The notes below the pieces were generated by a model. It was not told the origin of the DNA and did not search any database. It worked only from the letters and a program-made list of their open reading frames with translations. From Treponema sp. (lineage in GTDB: Bacteria; Spirochaetota; Spirochaetia; Treponematales; Breznakiellaceae), in contig WRKT01000006.1 of the NCBI GenBank assembly GCA_009777995.1, positions 1-64,000 on the forward strand: a DNA stretch of 64,000 nucleotides, in the 5' to 3' direction. The position numbers were made by a program, and so were the translations under genes. Below, piece after piece: positions 52,211 to 61,845 of this stretch; position 1 is the first letter of the stretch, and every line of letters begins with the position of its first letter.

Positions 52211-54814
52211 ATGGACTACGAGAAATTTACTATTAAGACCCAGGAAGCTTTAAATACGGCAACTACCATTGCGCGTAAGGAAGATCATTCACAAATAGAA
52301 GTTGAGCATTTGCTCATGGCTCTGCTCCAACAGGAGGGCGGGATAGTGCCGCCTATAGTTGAAAAAATTGGAGCCGATTTAGGGAAACTTATAAGCTCAG
52401 TAGAGGCTCTTATCGGAAAGCAGGCGAAGGTTTTCGGTGATGCAGCGCAGCTTTACTTTTCGTCATCCGCTTCGAAGGTGCTTGCAAAGGCGGAAGCGGA
52501 GGCTGCTTCCTTAAAAGACGACTTCCTTTCAACAGAGCATATACTTATTGCAATTGCCGCGGGGGAAGGCAAGGCGGCGGAGCTTCTAAGGAAGGCAGGA
52601 ATTACAAAGAATGCCATTCTTGATGCACTTAAACAGGTTAGGGGCAATACAAGGGTTACCGATCAGAACCCTGAAGAGAAGTATCAGATTCTTGAAAAAT
52701 ACTGTCGTGACCTTACAGCCCTTGCAAGGCAGGAGAAGATTGATCCGGTTATAGGAAGGGACGAGGAGATACGCCGCTGCATGCAGGTGCTCTCCCGCCG
52801 CACGAAGAATAACCCGGTTTTAATCGGCGAGCCCGGTGTCGGGAAGACGGCAATTGTTGAAGGTCTTGCACGGAGGATTGTAGAGGGCGATGTGCCCGAG
52901 GGTCTTAAGGGGAAGAAGCTCCTTGCCCTCGACATCGGGGCCCTTGTTGCGGGGGCGAAGTTCCGCGGTGAGTTTGAAGAGAGGCTGAAGGCGGTCATTC
53001 ACGAGGTGCAGGCATCCGAGGGGAAGGTCATCCTTTTCATCGATGAGCTTCACACCTTGGTCGGAGCAGGTGCGGCAGAGGGCGCCACCGATGCAAGCAA
53101 TTTACTAAAGCCCGCCCTTTCGCGAGGGGAGCTTCGTTGTATAGGCGCTACAACTCTGGATGAATACCGAAAGCATATCGAAAAGGACGCTGCTCTTGAG
53201 AGGCGTTTCCAGCAGATATATACGAGCGAGCCTTCGGTTGAAGACACAATAGCTATACTGCGGGGTCTTCAGGAGCGCTACGAGGTGCACCACGGGGTGC
53301 GGATAAAGGACGAGGCCCTTGTTGCTGCGGCCACTCTTTCAAACCGTTATATCACAAGCCGCTTTCTCCCTGATAAGGCAATAGACCTTGTTGATGAGGC
53401 TGCGAGTCGTCTAAAGATGGAACTCGATTCCCGCCCCACAGAGCTCGATAAACTCGAAAGAAAGCTCCTCCAGCTTTCAATCGAGAAGCAGGCTCTTGCC
53501 CGTGAGGAAGACAAGGCCTCGGTTGAGAGGCTTGGTAAGCTCGACAAGGAAATTTCGGAACTTAGCGCAGAAAGGAATGTAATGACTGCACGCTGGGAGA
53601 ATGAAAAAAAGGATGTGCAGAAAATACGCGAAATTAAACAGCAGATAGAAGAACTAGGAATCGAAGAAACCCGGTATGTACGAGACGGAGACCTTGCAAA
53701 GGCTGCAGAGATAAAGCACGGGAGGATTCCCGAGGCCCAGAAGAAACTCAAAAATCTTTCCGACCAAATGGCCCGCTCTGCAAAGAAGGGCGAGGGCGGG
53801 GCTCTATTGAGAGAAGAGGTATTGGAAGACGACATTGCCGCTGTCGTTTCGGTTTGGACAGGAATTCCCGTCTCAAAGATGCTCTCGGGTGAATTACAGA
53901 AGTACCTCGAGCTCGAGAAGGTTCTGGAGCAGCGCGTTGTCGGTCAGACCGCCGCCGTGGAAGCCGTTGCAGATGCAATAAGGAGAAATAAGGCAGGCCT
54001 CTCTGACGCTAGCCGTCCCCTCGGGTCCTTCCTCTTCCTGGGTCCTACCGGAGTCGGCAAAACCGAACTCGCAAAGACCCTTGCAGACTTTCTTTTCAAT
54101 GACGAAAAGGCCCTTACCCGCATTGACATGAGTGAATACGGGGAGAAGCACTCGGTAAGCCGCCTTATTGGCGCACCGCCCGGCTATGTCGGGTACGAGC
54201 AGGGGGGGCAGTTGAGCGAGGCAGTCCGCCGAAGGCCCTACAGTGTAATTCTCTTCGATGAAATCGAAAAGGCCCACCCCGAAGTCTTCAATGTCTTTCT
54301 GCAAGTCCTCGATGACGGAAGGCTCACTGACGGACAGGGCAGGGTGGTGGATTTTAAGAATGTCATCATCATAATGACAAGTAATCTTGGCTCGGAATTT
54401 ATTTTGGGTGCAAAGAAACTTGATGATATTCGAAATGTGCTTATGGATCTTTTAAAGAGGAGTTTCAGGCCTGAGTTCCTTAACCGCATAGACGAGAATG
54501 TAATTTTTAACCGGCTTGGAAAGGACGAAATCAATAAAATCGTTGACATACAGTTGGGCCTTCTCTGCGCTCGTCTTGCAGAGCGGAAGATAGAACTCAA
54601 ACTAAAACCCGCCGCAAAAGAGCTGATTGCAGAGCGCGGTTATGATCCCCTCTTTGGTGCAAGGCCCCTGAAAAGGACCATCCAGTCAGACTTGGAAAAC
54701 CCGCTGGCAAAGGACATTATTGCGGGGAGGATCAAAGAGGGGGATGTCGTCACCATTGACAAGAATGATAAAACAGGCGATGAGCCTCTTGTTTTTAAAG
54801 TGGGAAAGAAGTAA
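52211..54814 (+). CDS. clpB: ClpB disaggregase
   Basis: This 867-residue AAA+ chaperone extracts polypeptides from aggregates together with DnaK. The N-domain begins [20 protein letters not shown]1 has Walker [10 protein letters not shown] and Walker [10 protein letters not shown]. The coiled-coil middle domain covers about 400-520, and NBD2 has GPTGVGKTE and [12 protein letters not shown]. The pore loop GYVGYEQGG is present. I use ATG 52211 because the family N-terminus starts there; the upstream TTG at 52175 is not needed. No clear Shine-Dalgarno is seen. Its stop abuts that of the convergent ABC gene. Confidence 0.97.
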   Translation: MDYEKFTIKTQEALNTATTIARKEDHSQIEVEHLLMALLQQEGGIVPPIVEKIGADLGKLISSVEALIGKQAKVFGDAAQLYFSSSASKVLAKAEAEAASLKDDFLSTEHILIAIAAGEGKAAELLRKAGITKNAILDALKQVRGNTRVTDQNPEEKYQILEKYCRDLTALARQEKIDPVIGRDEEIRRCMQVLSRRTKNNPVLIGEPGVGKTAIVEGLARRIVEGDVPEGLKGKKLLALDIGALVAGAKFRGEFEERLKAVIHEVQASEGKVILFIDELHTLVGAGAAEGATDASNLLKPALSRGELRCIGATTLDEYRKHIEKDAALERRFQQIYTSEPSVEDTIAILRGLQERYEVHHGVRIKDEALVAAATLSNRYITSRFLPDKAIDLVDEAASRLKMELDSRPTELDKLERKLLQLSIEKQALAREEDKASVERLGKLDKEISELSAERNVMTARWENEKKDVQKIREIKQQIEELGIEETRYVRDGDLAKAAEIKHGRIPEAQKKLKNLSDQMARSAKKGEGGALLREEVLEDDIAAVVSVWTGIPVSKMLSGELQKYLELEKVLEQRVVGQTAAVEAVADAIRRNKAGLSDASRPLGSFLFLGPTGVGKTELAKTLADFLFNDEKALTRIDMSEYGEKHSVSRLIGAPPGYVGYEQGGQLSEAVRRRPYSVILFDEIEKAHPEVFNVFLQVLDDGRLTDGQGRVVDFKNVIIIMTSNLGSEFILGAKKLDDIRNVLMDLLKRSFRPEFLNRIDENVIFNRLGKDEINKIVDIQLGLLCARLAERKIELKLKPAAKELIAERGYDPLFGARPLKRTIQSDLENPLAKDIIAGRIKEGDVVTIDKNDKTGDEPLVFKVGKK

Positions 54815-56656
54815 TTAACCAAACTGCGATTGATAAAGATTTGCGTAAACCCCGTTCTTTTGGAGCAGCTCTTCGTGGGTGCCCTGCTCTGCAAAGCTGC
54901 CCTTGTCCATAACCAGAATAAGGTCTGCGTTTTGAATCGTTGAGAGTCTGTGGGCGATTATAAAGCAGGTCTTGTCCTTCATCAGGGTGCGCATTGCTTC
55001 CTGAATGCGAATCTCTGTGCGGGTGTCAACATTGCTTGTCGCCTCATCTAAAATGAGCATCCTTACATCCAATAGCATTGCCCGTGCAATCGTAAGGAGC
55101 TGCTTCTGTCCCTGGGAAATATTAACACCGTTCTCGCTTAAAACCGTGTCATACCCATCTGAAAGTTGCATTATAAAGTTATGGGCCTGTGCTGCCTTTG
55201 CCGCAGTCTCCACCTTCTCCCTTGTTGCACCTTCGCTGCCATAGGCGATGTTCTCGTAAACCGTTCCGTGGAAAAGCCAGCTCTCCTGTAAGACCATTGC
55301 AAAGGCAAGGCGGAGGCTCTTGCGTGTAACACCCGTTATAACATGGCCGTCTATGTTGATGGTTCCCGTTTCAGGATCGTAAAATCGCATTAATAGATTG
55401 ATGATGGTGGTCTTGCCTGCTCCGGTTTGACCGACAATGGCAATAAGACCCCCGGGCGGAGCAAGCAAGCTTACGTTTTTCAAGACAGGTTTATCTTCAA
55501 CATAGCCAAAGTGGATATCTTTAAGCTCCACCTTCCCCTTTACATGGATCAGCTCATTTGCATCAGGGACATCAGCCTTTTCAGGCTCCTCATCGAGTAG
55601 TTGGAAAATGCGATCTGCTGCCGCTGCTGCCGATTGAATTTCTGCAAGTATATTTGCCGCCTCGTTTATGGGCCCTGAAAAACGTCTTGAGTAAAGAATA
55701 AAGGCACTGATGCTGCCTAGGCTGAGTCGGCCAAGAAGGTAAAGGATGGCACCAAAAACGCTTATAAGGGAGAGCGAGATATTGTTGATAAAGTTAACTG
55801 CAGGGCCCAAAGATGATGCATGATAGTCGGCTTCGAAGTAGGCGCTGACTGCCTCGTTGTTGCGGATATCGAAGCGAGAAATCGTTGTCTTCTCACGATT
55901 ATACGCCTTGATAGTCTTCATCCCTGAAACTATTTCTTCGACAAAACCGTTAAGAATTCCCAGCTTCGCCGAGCGATTGCGGAAGAACCCGTGAATCCTC
56001 GTCGAATGATACTTTATAAACATTGTTGCAAGGGGCACAGTGACAAAGAAGATTAGACTCATAAGGGGAGAAATCGCAAGCATCATTATTAGGGAGCCTG
56101 TCACTGTTACTACTGTTGTGCAGACCTGTATCAGATCGTTTGCAAGAGAAGTATTTACTGTATCTATGTCGTAGGAAATACGGCTTAGAATGTCCCCTGT
56201 CTGATTATTATCGAAGTAACTTACGGGCAAAACCATGAGCTTTTCAAAAACTTCCTTTCGCATCTGCCTTGCACAGCGTTGGGAAAGGGAAATCATGTTA
56301 AACGCAAGCAAATAATTGAGGCAGGCAGAAACAACATAGAAAATCGCCATTAGGCCTGCATAGTAAAATACCCGGCTGAAATCAACAGCCCTAATTCCGG
56401 GTTCAATGGCATCGATTGCCCTACCCGAAAGAAAGGGCCCAAGCAGGGCGAGACTGTTACTCAAAAAAGTGAGAAAAACAAGCAGGATTATCATGCCCCT
56501 ATACCTTGCAAGATAATGCCAGAGGCGGATTACGGTTTTAAGTACCGATACCTTTGGTGCCTTGCCGTCTGCTCCTCTTAATCCCAGGGGGTCATTTCGG
56601 TGTCCGCGGGGGCCTGCACCGTGCCCCCTGCCTCCTCCCATATGCATGGTTGACAT
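54815..56656 (-). CDS. ABC exporter half, catalytic-site partner B
   Basis: This 613-residue fused membrane/ATPase subunit has about six transmembrane helices (residues 50-320), then an ATPase with Walker A GQTGAGKTT, a non-standard signature ISQGQKQ (LSGGQ is usual) and Walker B ILDEATSNVD with the catalytic Glu. It pairs with the preceding gene as a heterodimeric exporter. The N-terminus is Gly/His/Arg-rich. I start at ATG 56656, which overlaps the upstream stop (TGATG) and has GGGAGG before it. The substrate is unknown; lipids, peptides or drugs are typical. Confidence 0.92.
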   Translation of the reverse strand: MSTMHMGGGRGHGAGPRGHRNDPLGLRGADGKAPKVSVLKTVIRLWHYLARYRGMIILLVFLTFLSNSLALLGPFLSGRAIDAIEPGIRAVDFSRVFYYAGLMAIFYVVSACLNYLLAFNMISLSQRCARQMRKEVFEKLMVLPVSYFDNNQTGDILSRISYDIDTVNTSLANDLIQVCTTVVTVTGSLIMMLAISPLMSLIFFVTVPLATMFIKYHSTRIHGFFRNRSAKLGILNGFVEEIVSGMKTIKAYNREKTTISRFDIRNNEAVSAYFEADYHASSLGPAVNFINNISLSLISVFGAILYLLGRLSLGSISAFILYSRRFSGPINEAANILAEIQSAAAAADRIFQLLDEEPEKADVPDANELIHVKGKVELKDIHFGYVEDKPVLKNVSLLAPPGGLIAIVGQTGAGKTTIINLLMRFYDPETGTINIDGHVITGVTRKSLRLAFAMVLQESWLFHGTVYENIAYGSEGATREKVETAAKAAQAHNFIMQLSDGYDTVLSENGVNISQGQKQLLTIARAMLLDVRMLILDEATSNVDTRTEIRIQEAMRTLMKDKTCFIIAHRLSTIQNADLILVMDKGSFAEQGTHEELLQKNGVYANLYQSQFG

Positions 56657-58374
56657 CAGAAGGGCCCTCCCATTTGTGACTCGCTGATTTCCCCGTAAAG
56701 TTTGCAAGTTTTTAGGAGCTCATTATGAGTCCCGTAACCGATTATACGACCATTCTCAAGAACCATTATATGATCCGAATGCATTACAGAGCTTATCCTC
56801 TGTGCTACGATTATCGTTGTTGTATTGCTGAAATTTTCCCTTAGGGTGCGGCGCAGGTTTGCATCGGTTTTATAGTCAAGGGCGCTTGAGGAATCGTCCA
56901 GAATAAGGATTTCCGGTGTTGCTGCAAGGGCTCTGGCAATTAGCAGCCTCTGTCTCTGCCCGCCTGACAGATTTGTCCCGCGGGAACTAAGGTCATAGTC
57001 CAGTTCCTCTTCGTGGGAGTTTACAAAGTCCTCGGCCTGTGCATAGCGGACTGCTTTGCGCAGCTCCTCCTCCGAGAGTTCCCTGCCAAAGTCGACATTT
57101 TCCCGAATAGTATCCATAAACAGCACGTCTCTCTGAAAACACATACCAAATTTGGCATAAAATTCATCCGGGTGAATGCTTTTAATATCCTTGCCGTTTA
57201 TCCTTATCGAGCCCGAGTTAACATCATAAAATCTTAAAAGCAATTGAATAACCGTGGATTTCCCGCTGCCCGTTTCTCCAAGAATACCCAGGCTCTGGCC
57301 CCTTTCTAGGGCAAAGGAAATTCCCTCAAGAAGCTCCGTTCCCCCCTGGCCCTGCTGGTAGGAAAAACTTACATTGTCAAACACTACATGGCTGTCTTCG
57401 TTTTGCTGCTCCATTTCCTGAACGACTATCTCATCAGGCAGGGCAAGAACTTCCGCAACCCTTCCGCCCGATGCCGAGCCGCGAGAAAACATCACAAACA
57501 TTCTTGTAATTGAAAGGGTAGCATTAAGAATAATCGTAAAATAACTTAAAAATGCCAGAATAACCCCAGGTGGGGTGTTTCCAAGGTTCACAAGATAGGC
57601 TCCTGCAATAATGACCCCTACAAGACCAAGGTTTATTATTATGAACATTGCAGGGTTGGTTATAGCCATTATTGTATTCGCCTTCCATTCACGGCTTGTT
57701 ACTTCGTTATTTGCCTTATCGAAACGGTCTTTCTCGAAGTCCCCTTTTGAAAGGGCCTTTATTATGCGAATGCCGGTTGCATTTTCCCGCACCACTCGAA
57801 CCATGCCGTCAACTGCTCCTTGAAGGCTTGTATACAAGGGGATTCCCTTTCTGGAAATGAGGAAGACAACAAGGACGGCGAAGGGAAGGACAGCAAGAAG
57901 GACCAGGGTCAGGGTTGCATCCAGGGTAAGGGTGATAAGTATTCCGCCAAGCAGGAGGATTGGCGCCCGCACCCCAAGGCGCTGCATCATGCCCACCATT
58001 CGGTGGATATTGTAGGTGTCCGAGGAAAGGCGGGAAATTAAAGACGGAATCGTGATTTTATCAATCTGGGCGCAGCTTAAATAGGAAATTTTGGTGAAAA
58101 GGTCGTGGCGCATGCTGCGGGCAACGTCTCTGCTTACTGCGGCGGCCATCCGATTAGCGATTATATTGCCTGCCACCGCTAAAAATGAGCAGATCACCAT
58201 GATTCCGCCCCAAATAAAGATGAAGGAGATGCGCTCCCTTGGTACTACATGGTCTATCATGTATGCCAAAATCCAGGGAAGAAAGAGATCCATTATGGTT
58301 CCGATGAATTTTATCGAAAGGCCTGCGGACATTCTTAATACATATGGCTTGCAGTATTGAATTATTATGTGCAA
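56656..58374 (-). CDS. ABC exporter half, degenerate-site partner A
   Basis: This 572-residue half-exporter has six transmembrane helices in the first 310 residues. The ATPase has Walker A GETGSGKST, the standard signature LSGGQRQR, but Walker B LDDSSSALD, with Asp in place of the catalytic Glu. Together with the changed signature in its partner, this gives one active and one inactive ATP site, as in TM287/288- or BmrCD-type exporters. It is coupled to the partner gene by a one-base overlap and is the first gene of the pair. Confidence 0.92.
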   Translation of the reverse strand: MHIIIQYCKPYVLRMSAGLSIKFIGTIMDLFLPWILAYMIDHVVPRERISFIFIWGGIMVICSFLAVAGNIIANRMAAAVSRDVARSMRHDLFTKISYLSCAQIDKITIPSLISRLSSDTYNIHRMVGMMQRLGVRAPILLLGGILITLTLDATLTLVLLAVLPFAVLVVFLISRKGIPLYTSLQGAVDGMVRVVRENATGIRIIKALSKGDFEKDRFDKANNEVTSREWKANTIMAITNPAMFIIINLGLVGVIIAGAYLVNLGNTPPGVILAFLSYFTIILNATLSITRMFVMFSRGSASGGRVAEVLALPDEIVVQEMEQQNEDSHVVFDNVSFSYQQGQGGTELLEGISFALERGQSLGILGETGSGKSTVIQLLLRFYDVNSGSIRINGKDIKSIHPDEFYAKFGMCFQRDVLFMDTIRENVDFGRELSEEELRKAVRYAQAEDFVNSHEEELDYDLSSRGTNLSGGQRQRLLIARALAATPEILILDDSSSALDYKTDANLRRTLRENFSNTTTIIVAQRISSVMHSDHIMVLENGRIIGYGTHNELLKTCKLYGEISESQMGGPF

Positions 58375-58400
58375 TTTATTTATTGTATCATTTTTTTAAA

Positions 58401-58442
58401 TATTGATCTATATTGATCTGTATTGGTCTAGTAGGCTATAGT
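58401..58442 (+). promoter_or_regulatory. tRNA-Leu(TAA) promoter with three 10-bp repeats
   Basis: TATTGATCTA, TATTGATCTG and TATTGGTCTA stand head to tail at 58401-58430. The second provides a -35 (TTGATC, 58413-58418), and TATAGT (58437-58442) a -10 after 18 bases. The tRNA begins 11 bases later. The repeats at helical period could bind an activator or curve the DNA. Confidence 0.55.
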
Positions 58443-58453
58443 ATGAATAATCC

Positions 58454-58536
58454 GCCGGCGTGGTGGAATGGTAGACACAGGGGACTTAAAATCCCCTGGC
58501 CGCAAGGCCGTTTGAGTTCGAGTCTCATCGCCGGCA
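58454..58536 (+). tRNA. tRNA-Leu (anticodon TAA)
   Basis: The acceptor stem GCCGGCG (58454-58460) pairs with CGCCGGC (58529-58535). The anticodon stem GGGGA/TCCCC encloses CTTAAAA, giving TAA. The long variable arm TGGCCGCAAGGCCG forms its own stem, as expected for leucine tRNA. The T-loop GTTCGAGTC is present. CCA is not encoded. Confidence 0.95.
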
Positions 58537-58543
58537 GACTTTT

Positions 58544-59647
58544 CTAGAAGTAAACCCCTATGGAAATACCGAAATTATACCCCTGATCCAGCGGATAGAA
58601 TGTAAAGGGGATGTCCAGAACCACGGGTCCGACACCTATGCCGACGCCTGTCATGATTTTCGGGTTAAAGGTGGTGGGAGCCGAACTCCCGCCTAGGTCC
58701 ATTGTCATTCGTGCTGGCCTATCCTGAACCATTCCATCGGGAAGGTCTGAGAAATTGGCTGTCATGTCACCGCCAAGTTTGAGGTTGGCATTCCCAAAGC
58801 CAATATCCACCCCGGCACCGACTGCAAGATTAAGGAAGTAAAGTAATCTGACCGAAGTCATAACTTCCACCGGGACAGTAAAGGTATTTATCGTAAAGTT
58901 AAGACCTAAATCGAAATCCAGATCTACACGGATCGGCCGATCTCCTCCATAATCCCAGTATTCAGTCGCTTCTTCATCCATAATTTCCGTTGGAACCCTT
59001 ATATCAATAGAAGTATTTTGATAGACAAAGCCTGCACCGACATTTACACCCCTCCACTGAATAAGTCCAAGGCCTAAATCTCTTCGGTTTAGAATCTGGT
59101 AGTTTGCCATTACACCTGCCATAAGTGTATTAAATGAAAAAATGTCGATGGGTACATTTAAATAACCGAACCTGAGTCCAAGATATAGGTTATCAAGCAA
59201 GAACCTGGAAGTATTTAAGCTAAACTGGGCATTTAGAAACTGTACATTTGCACCGAATGCTATATCACCATCGAAGAGCATTTCTTCTAATTGGTCAATA
59301 TTATCGATTAAATTTAAGGGGCTCCCGGGAAGTTGAAAACCCAGCATGGGGCCAATGGAAAAGCCGAATGTATTAAACCCGCCATACCCTCTTTGGGTTG
59401 CGCCATGGCTTGCAAAAATCGAAGAGTTGGCAAAGGCCCAAACTATTCTTTCAGGATTATAATCAAAGCCCGCAAGCTCATCCCGTATTTCTCTTTCGAA
59501 TGCATCGAATTCTGCCTTTATTTCTCTATTGAGATCGGCAGAATCACCTCCTTCAAATTCCGGTGCCTCAAAGCGAATGTCAATGGCAAACAGCGAGCCC
59601 GCTCCTGCAAGCACAAAAACCAATGCTAAAACTAAAACCTTCCTCAT
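58544..59647 (-). CDS. Probable outer-membrane beta-barrel protein
   Basis: This 367-residue exported protein begins with [21 protein letters not shown], a clear signal peptide with cleavage after LFA. The rest is rich in alternating Gly/aromatic beta-strand patterns, for example [52 protein letters not shown], and it ends [11 protein letters not shown] with a terminal Phe, as outer-membrane barrels do. The start is the ATG at 59647, with AGGAG six bases upstream; another ATG lies one codon earlier. I do not recognise a named family. The gene ends 8 bases after the tRNA-Leu on the opposite strand. Confidence 0.7.
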   Translation of the reverse strand: MRKVLVLALVFVLAGAGSLFAIDIRFEAPEFEGGDSADLNREIKAEFDAFEREIRDELAGFDYNPERIVWAFANSSIFASHGATQRGYGGFNTFGFSIGPMLGFQLPGSPLNLIDNIDQLEEMLFDGDIAFGANVQFLNAQFSLNTSRFLLDNLYLGLRFGYLNVPIDIFSFNTLMAGVMANYQILNRRDLGLGLIQWRGVNVGAGFVYQNTSIDIRVPTEIMDEEATEYWDYGGDRPIRVDLDFDLGLNFTINTFTVPVEVMTSVRLLYFLNLAVGAGVDIGFGNANLKLGGDMTANFSDLPDGMVQDRPARMTMDLGGSSAPTTFNPKIMTGVGIGVGPVVLDIPFTFYPLDQGYNFGISIGVYF

Positions 59648-59723
59648 CATACTCTCCTTAAAATACATTAATCACAATAGAATAAACTCCTTTTATGATC
59701 GTGTAAAGACTTTGGATTCTGCC

Positions 59724-60596
59724 CTAGTCCTTGGGCTGCTGATAGAACCTTCCGTTAAGCTGCTCTGTTCTTACAACATTGATAAAAACATCATCGTCCA
59801 CCGACCTGATTGCAGGGATTAGCCTCTTTATATCGCTTGCGGTTACCACAGAGTAGAGCAGGGTGCGCGGCGTTTTTTGATAGCCCCCAAGGCCACTGAA
59901 GATGGTCGCTCCATGATGGGTAAGACTGTTTATTACACCAGTTACCTCGTCGGGCTTGCTCGTGATGATAAGCAGGGTTCTCTGTTGGTACTTCTTGTAA
60001 AGCAGCCCGAGAGCCACTGTGGTAACGTACTGGAAAATGATGGAGTAGAGCGCAATATCAAGGCTGAAAAGAATCCCCGCTGAAATAAGAATCACGCAAT
60101 TGCCCACGAGAATATAATTCCAGGCATCCTTTCTATACCTTTCGGATATGAAGATCGCAATAAAATCCGTCCCGCCCGATGTTGCATCCGCATGGAGACA
60201 TAGGGCGATAGCTATCGCATTAATAATCCCGCCGAAAATTGCTGAAAGAAGGATGTCATGCAGTTGAATCCAGTCAGTGAACATTGGCGGCATCCTGTCT
60301 GTAAGGAGGCCTAAAAGCACTACCATCAGGAGGGAATAAGCAGTAAATTTTTTCCCGACATAAATAAAGCAAATTATCGCAGGTCCAAGGTTAAGGACAT
60401 AGTAGACTATGCTAAAAGGCACATGGAAGTCGAAGTACCTAAGACAGATTTCCTGAATTAAAAGGGTGAGTCCCGTAAACCCACCGGGTAAAATTCCACC
60501 CGCATGTACAAAGGTTCTTAAGTTTATCGCCATTATGACTGAGCCAAGAACGATCAGAATTATGCGTTTTATTGTATAAGAAATATTAGAATTCAT
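59724..60596 (-). CDS. YitT-family membrane protein (DUF161/DUF2179)
   Basis: This 290-residue protein has about five to six hydrophobic segments (IILIVLGSVIMAINL, GGFTGLTLLIQEI, LLMVVLLGLLTD, LHDILLSAIFGGIINAIAI, YILVGNCVILISAGI). GGILPGGFTGL and TSGGTDFIAIF are family hallmarks. The soluble C-terminal 80 residues are a DUF2179 domain (LLIITSKPDEVTGVI, VVTASDIKRLIPAI). The function is unestablished. It is divergent from the small DUF6941-like gene. Confidence 0.88.
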   Translation of the reverse strand: MNSNISYTIKRIILIVLGSVIMAINLRTFVHAGGILPGGFTGLTLLIQEICLRYFDFHVPFSIVYYVLNLGPAIICFIYVGKKFTAYSLLMVVLLGLLTDRMPPMFTDWIQLHDILLSAIFGGIINAIAIALCLHADATSGGTDFIAIFISERYRKDAWNYILVGNCVILISAGILFSLDIALYSIIFQYVTTVALGLLYKKYQQRTLLIITSKPDEVTGVINSLTHHGATIFSGLGGYQKTPRTLLYSVVTASDIKRLIPAIRSVDDDVFINVVRTEQLNGRFYQQPKD

Positions 60597-60648
60597 TGCT
60601 GCATTCTAACCTATCATAAACTAATAATAAAGAGTACACTTTAGTCGA

Positions 60649-61035
60649 ATGAAAATAGAACTCTTTACTTTCTGCGATTTCGCCCAGGAAAACTCGGGGA
60701 AACTTACAATAGTCGGCACCTTCGATACAATAGTTTCCCGAACCTTTCCCTGCATACATCCTCAGCTTTCTGTGGTAATTCGCCTCCGCTTTGACCTCTG
60801 GGAATTTGCAGATCATGTTTTTAAGATTGAGACAAAGGACCTTGACGGCAGCATGGTTATTAAACCCATTCAGGGAAACCTTGAGGTTAAGGGTGTCGGC
60901 AATGCAACTGCAGTGTCGCACCTTGTCTTTACCATCTCCAATCTTCATTTCAAGAATCCGGGAGTTATCAACTTCATATTATATATAGATGATAAGGAAA
61001 TTGCCTCGATCCCCCTATACCTAAGTTCAGGCTGA
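60649..61035 (+). CDS. DUF6941-like small beta-sandwich protein
   Basis: This 128-residue protein with no signal peptide begins MKIELFTFCDFAQENSGKLTIVGTFD, which matches my memory of DUF6941, a family predicted to be an all-beta cytoplasmic protein. The remainder alternates polar and apolar residues as a beta-sandwich would (VVIRLRFDLWEFADHVFKI, INFILYIDDKEI). No function is established. It lies 44 bases before a PilZ gene on the same strand, so the two may be co-expressed. Confidence 0.7.
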   Translation: MKIELFTFCDFAQENSGKLTIVGTFDTIVSRTFPCIHPQLSVVIRLRFDLWEFADHVFKIETKDLDGSMVIKPIQGNLEVKGVGNATAVSHLVFTISNLHFKNPGVINFILYIDDKEIASIPLYLSSG

Positions 61036-61079
61036 TTTGCTATCTGGTAAAAAATCGCAATATCACTTATGATCACTTT

Positions 61080-61844
61080 ATGTCGGAAAATGTCAACCTT
61101 GGTAAGAAGGTCTTTTTTTTGCATCCGTCGGCGGTGATTCAGAACCGTGTAATTGCAGAGTTGGCCCAGGAAGAATTCGAGGTTTATTCCATAAAGGATG
61201 AAGTAAAACTTAAAGATCAGCTTGTTAAGTACCCCGATTCATTGGTTTTTGCATGTATCAATGAAGGGCTGAAAAGCGATGGCTGGGAGAAGTGGATTCG
61301 CGAAACAATGGCTGACCAAGCCACTGCAAATGTCGGAATCGGGGTAATAACCCTTTCGGATAATGAGGCAGACAGGCAGAAGTATACCGAGCAATTAAAG
61401 GTTAAATGCGGTTACATCGTAATTAAGTCGAATATCGCTCAGTTTAACAGGCAAATGGCTATCATCTTGAATCATTGTGAAGCAAAGGGCCGCAGAAAAT
61501 TTATTCGGCTATCCACCGAAGGTGACACAAATACCACGGTTAATATACCGATGAGCGGAACTTTTTTGAACGGCCATATTAGGGACATAAGCGTTGTGGG
61601 TTTTTCATGTAATTTTACCGAAGACCCCGAGCTGGCTAAAAACAAGCTCTTCCCGGCTGTACAGCTAAGGCTCCACAGCCAACTCCTTAATGTTGAAGCA
61701 ATCGCTTACGGCTCAAGGGCTGAGGATGATAAAAAAACCTATGTTATGCTTTTTTCTCAGAAAGTCGATTCCGACGAAAGATCTAAAATTAGGAAATTTA
61801 TTCATGCCACTTTACAGGCAAGAATGGACCACGAATTAAGGTAA
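61080..61844 (+). CDS. PilZ-domain protein (c-di-GMP receptor)
   Basis: This 254-residue cytoplasmic protein has a receiver-like but divergent N-terminal part (1-130). The C-terminal PilZ domain has the c-di-GMP-binding RRKFIRL (Arg139 and Arg143) and DISVVG (169-174), so ligand binding should be intact. In spirochaetes such proteins tune motility and surface traits. The phospho-acceptor pattern of true receivers is not evident in the N-terminal part. Its stop lies 1 base from that of convergent mnmE. Confidence 0.88.
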   Translation: MSENVNLGKKVFFLHPSAVIQNRVIAELAQEEFEVYSIKDEVKLKDQLVKYPDSLVFACINEGLKSDGWEKWIRETMADQATANVGIGVITLSDNEADRQKYTEQLKVKCGYIVIKSNIAQFNRQMAIILNHCEAKGRRKFIRLSTEGDTNTTVNIPMSGTFLNGHIRDISVVGFSCNFTEDPELAKNKLFPAVQLRLHSQLLNVEAIAYGSRAEDDKKTYVMLFSQKVDSDERSKIRKFIHATLQARMDHELR

Positions 61845-61845
61845 T

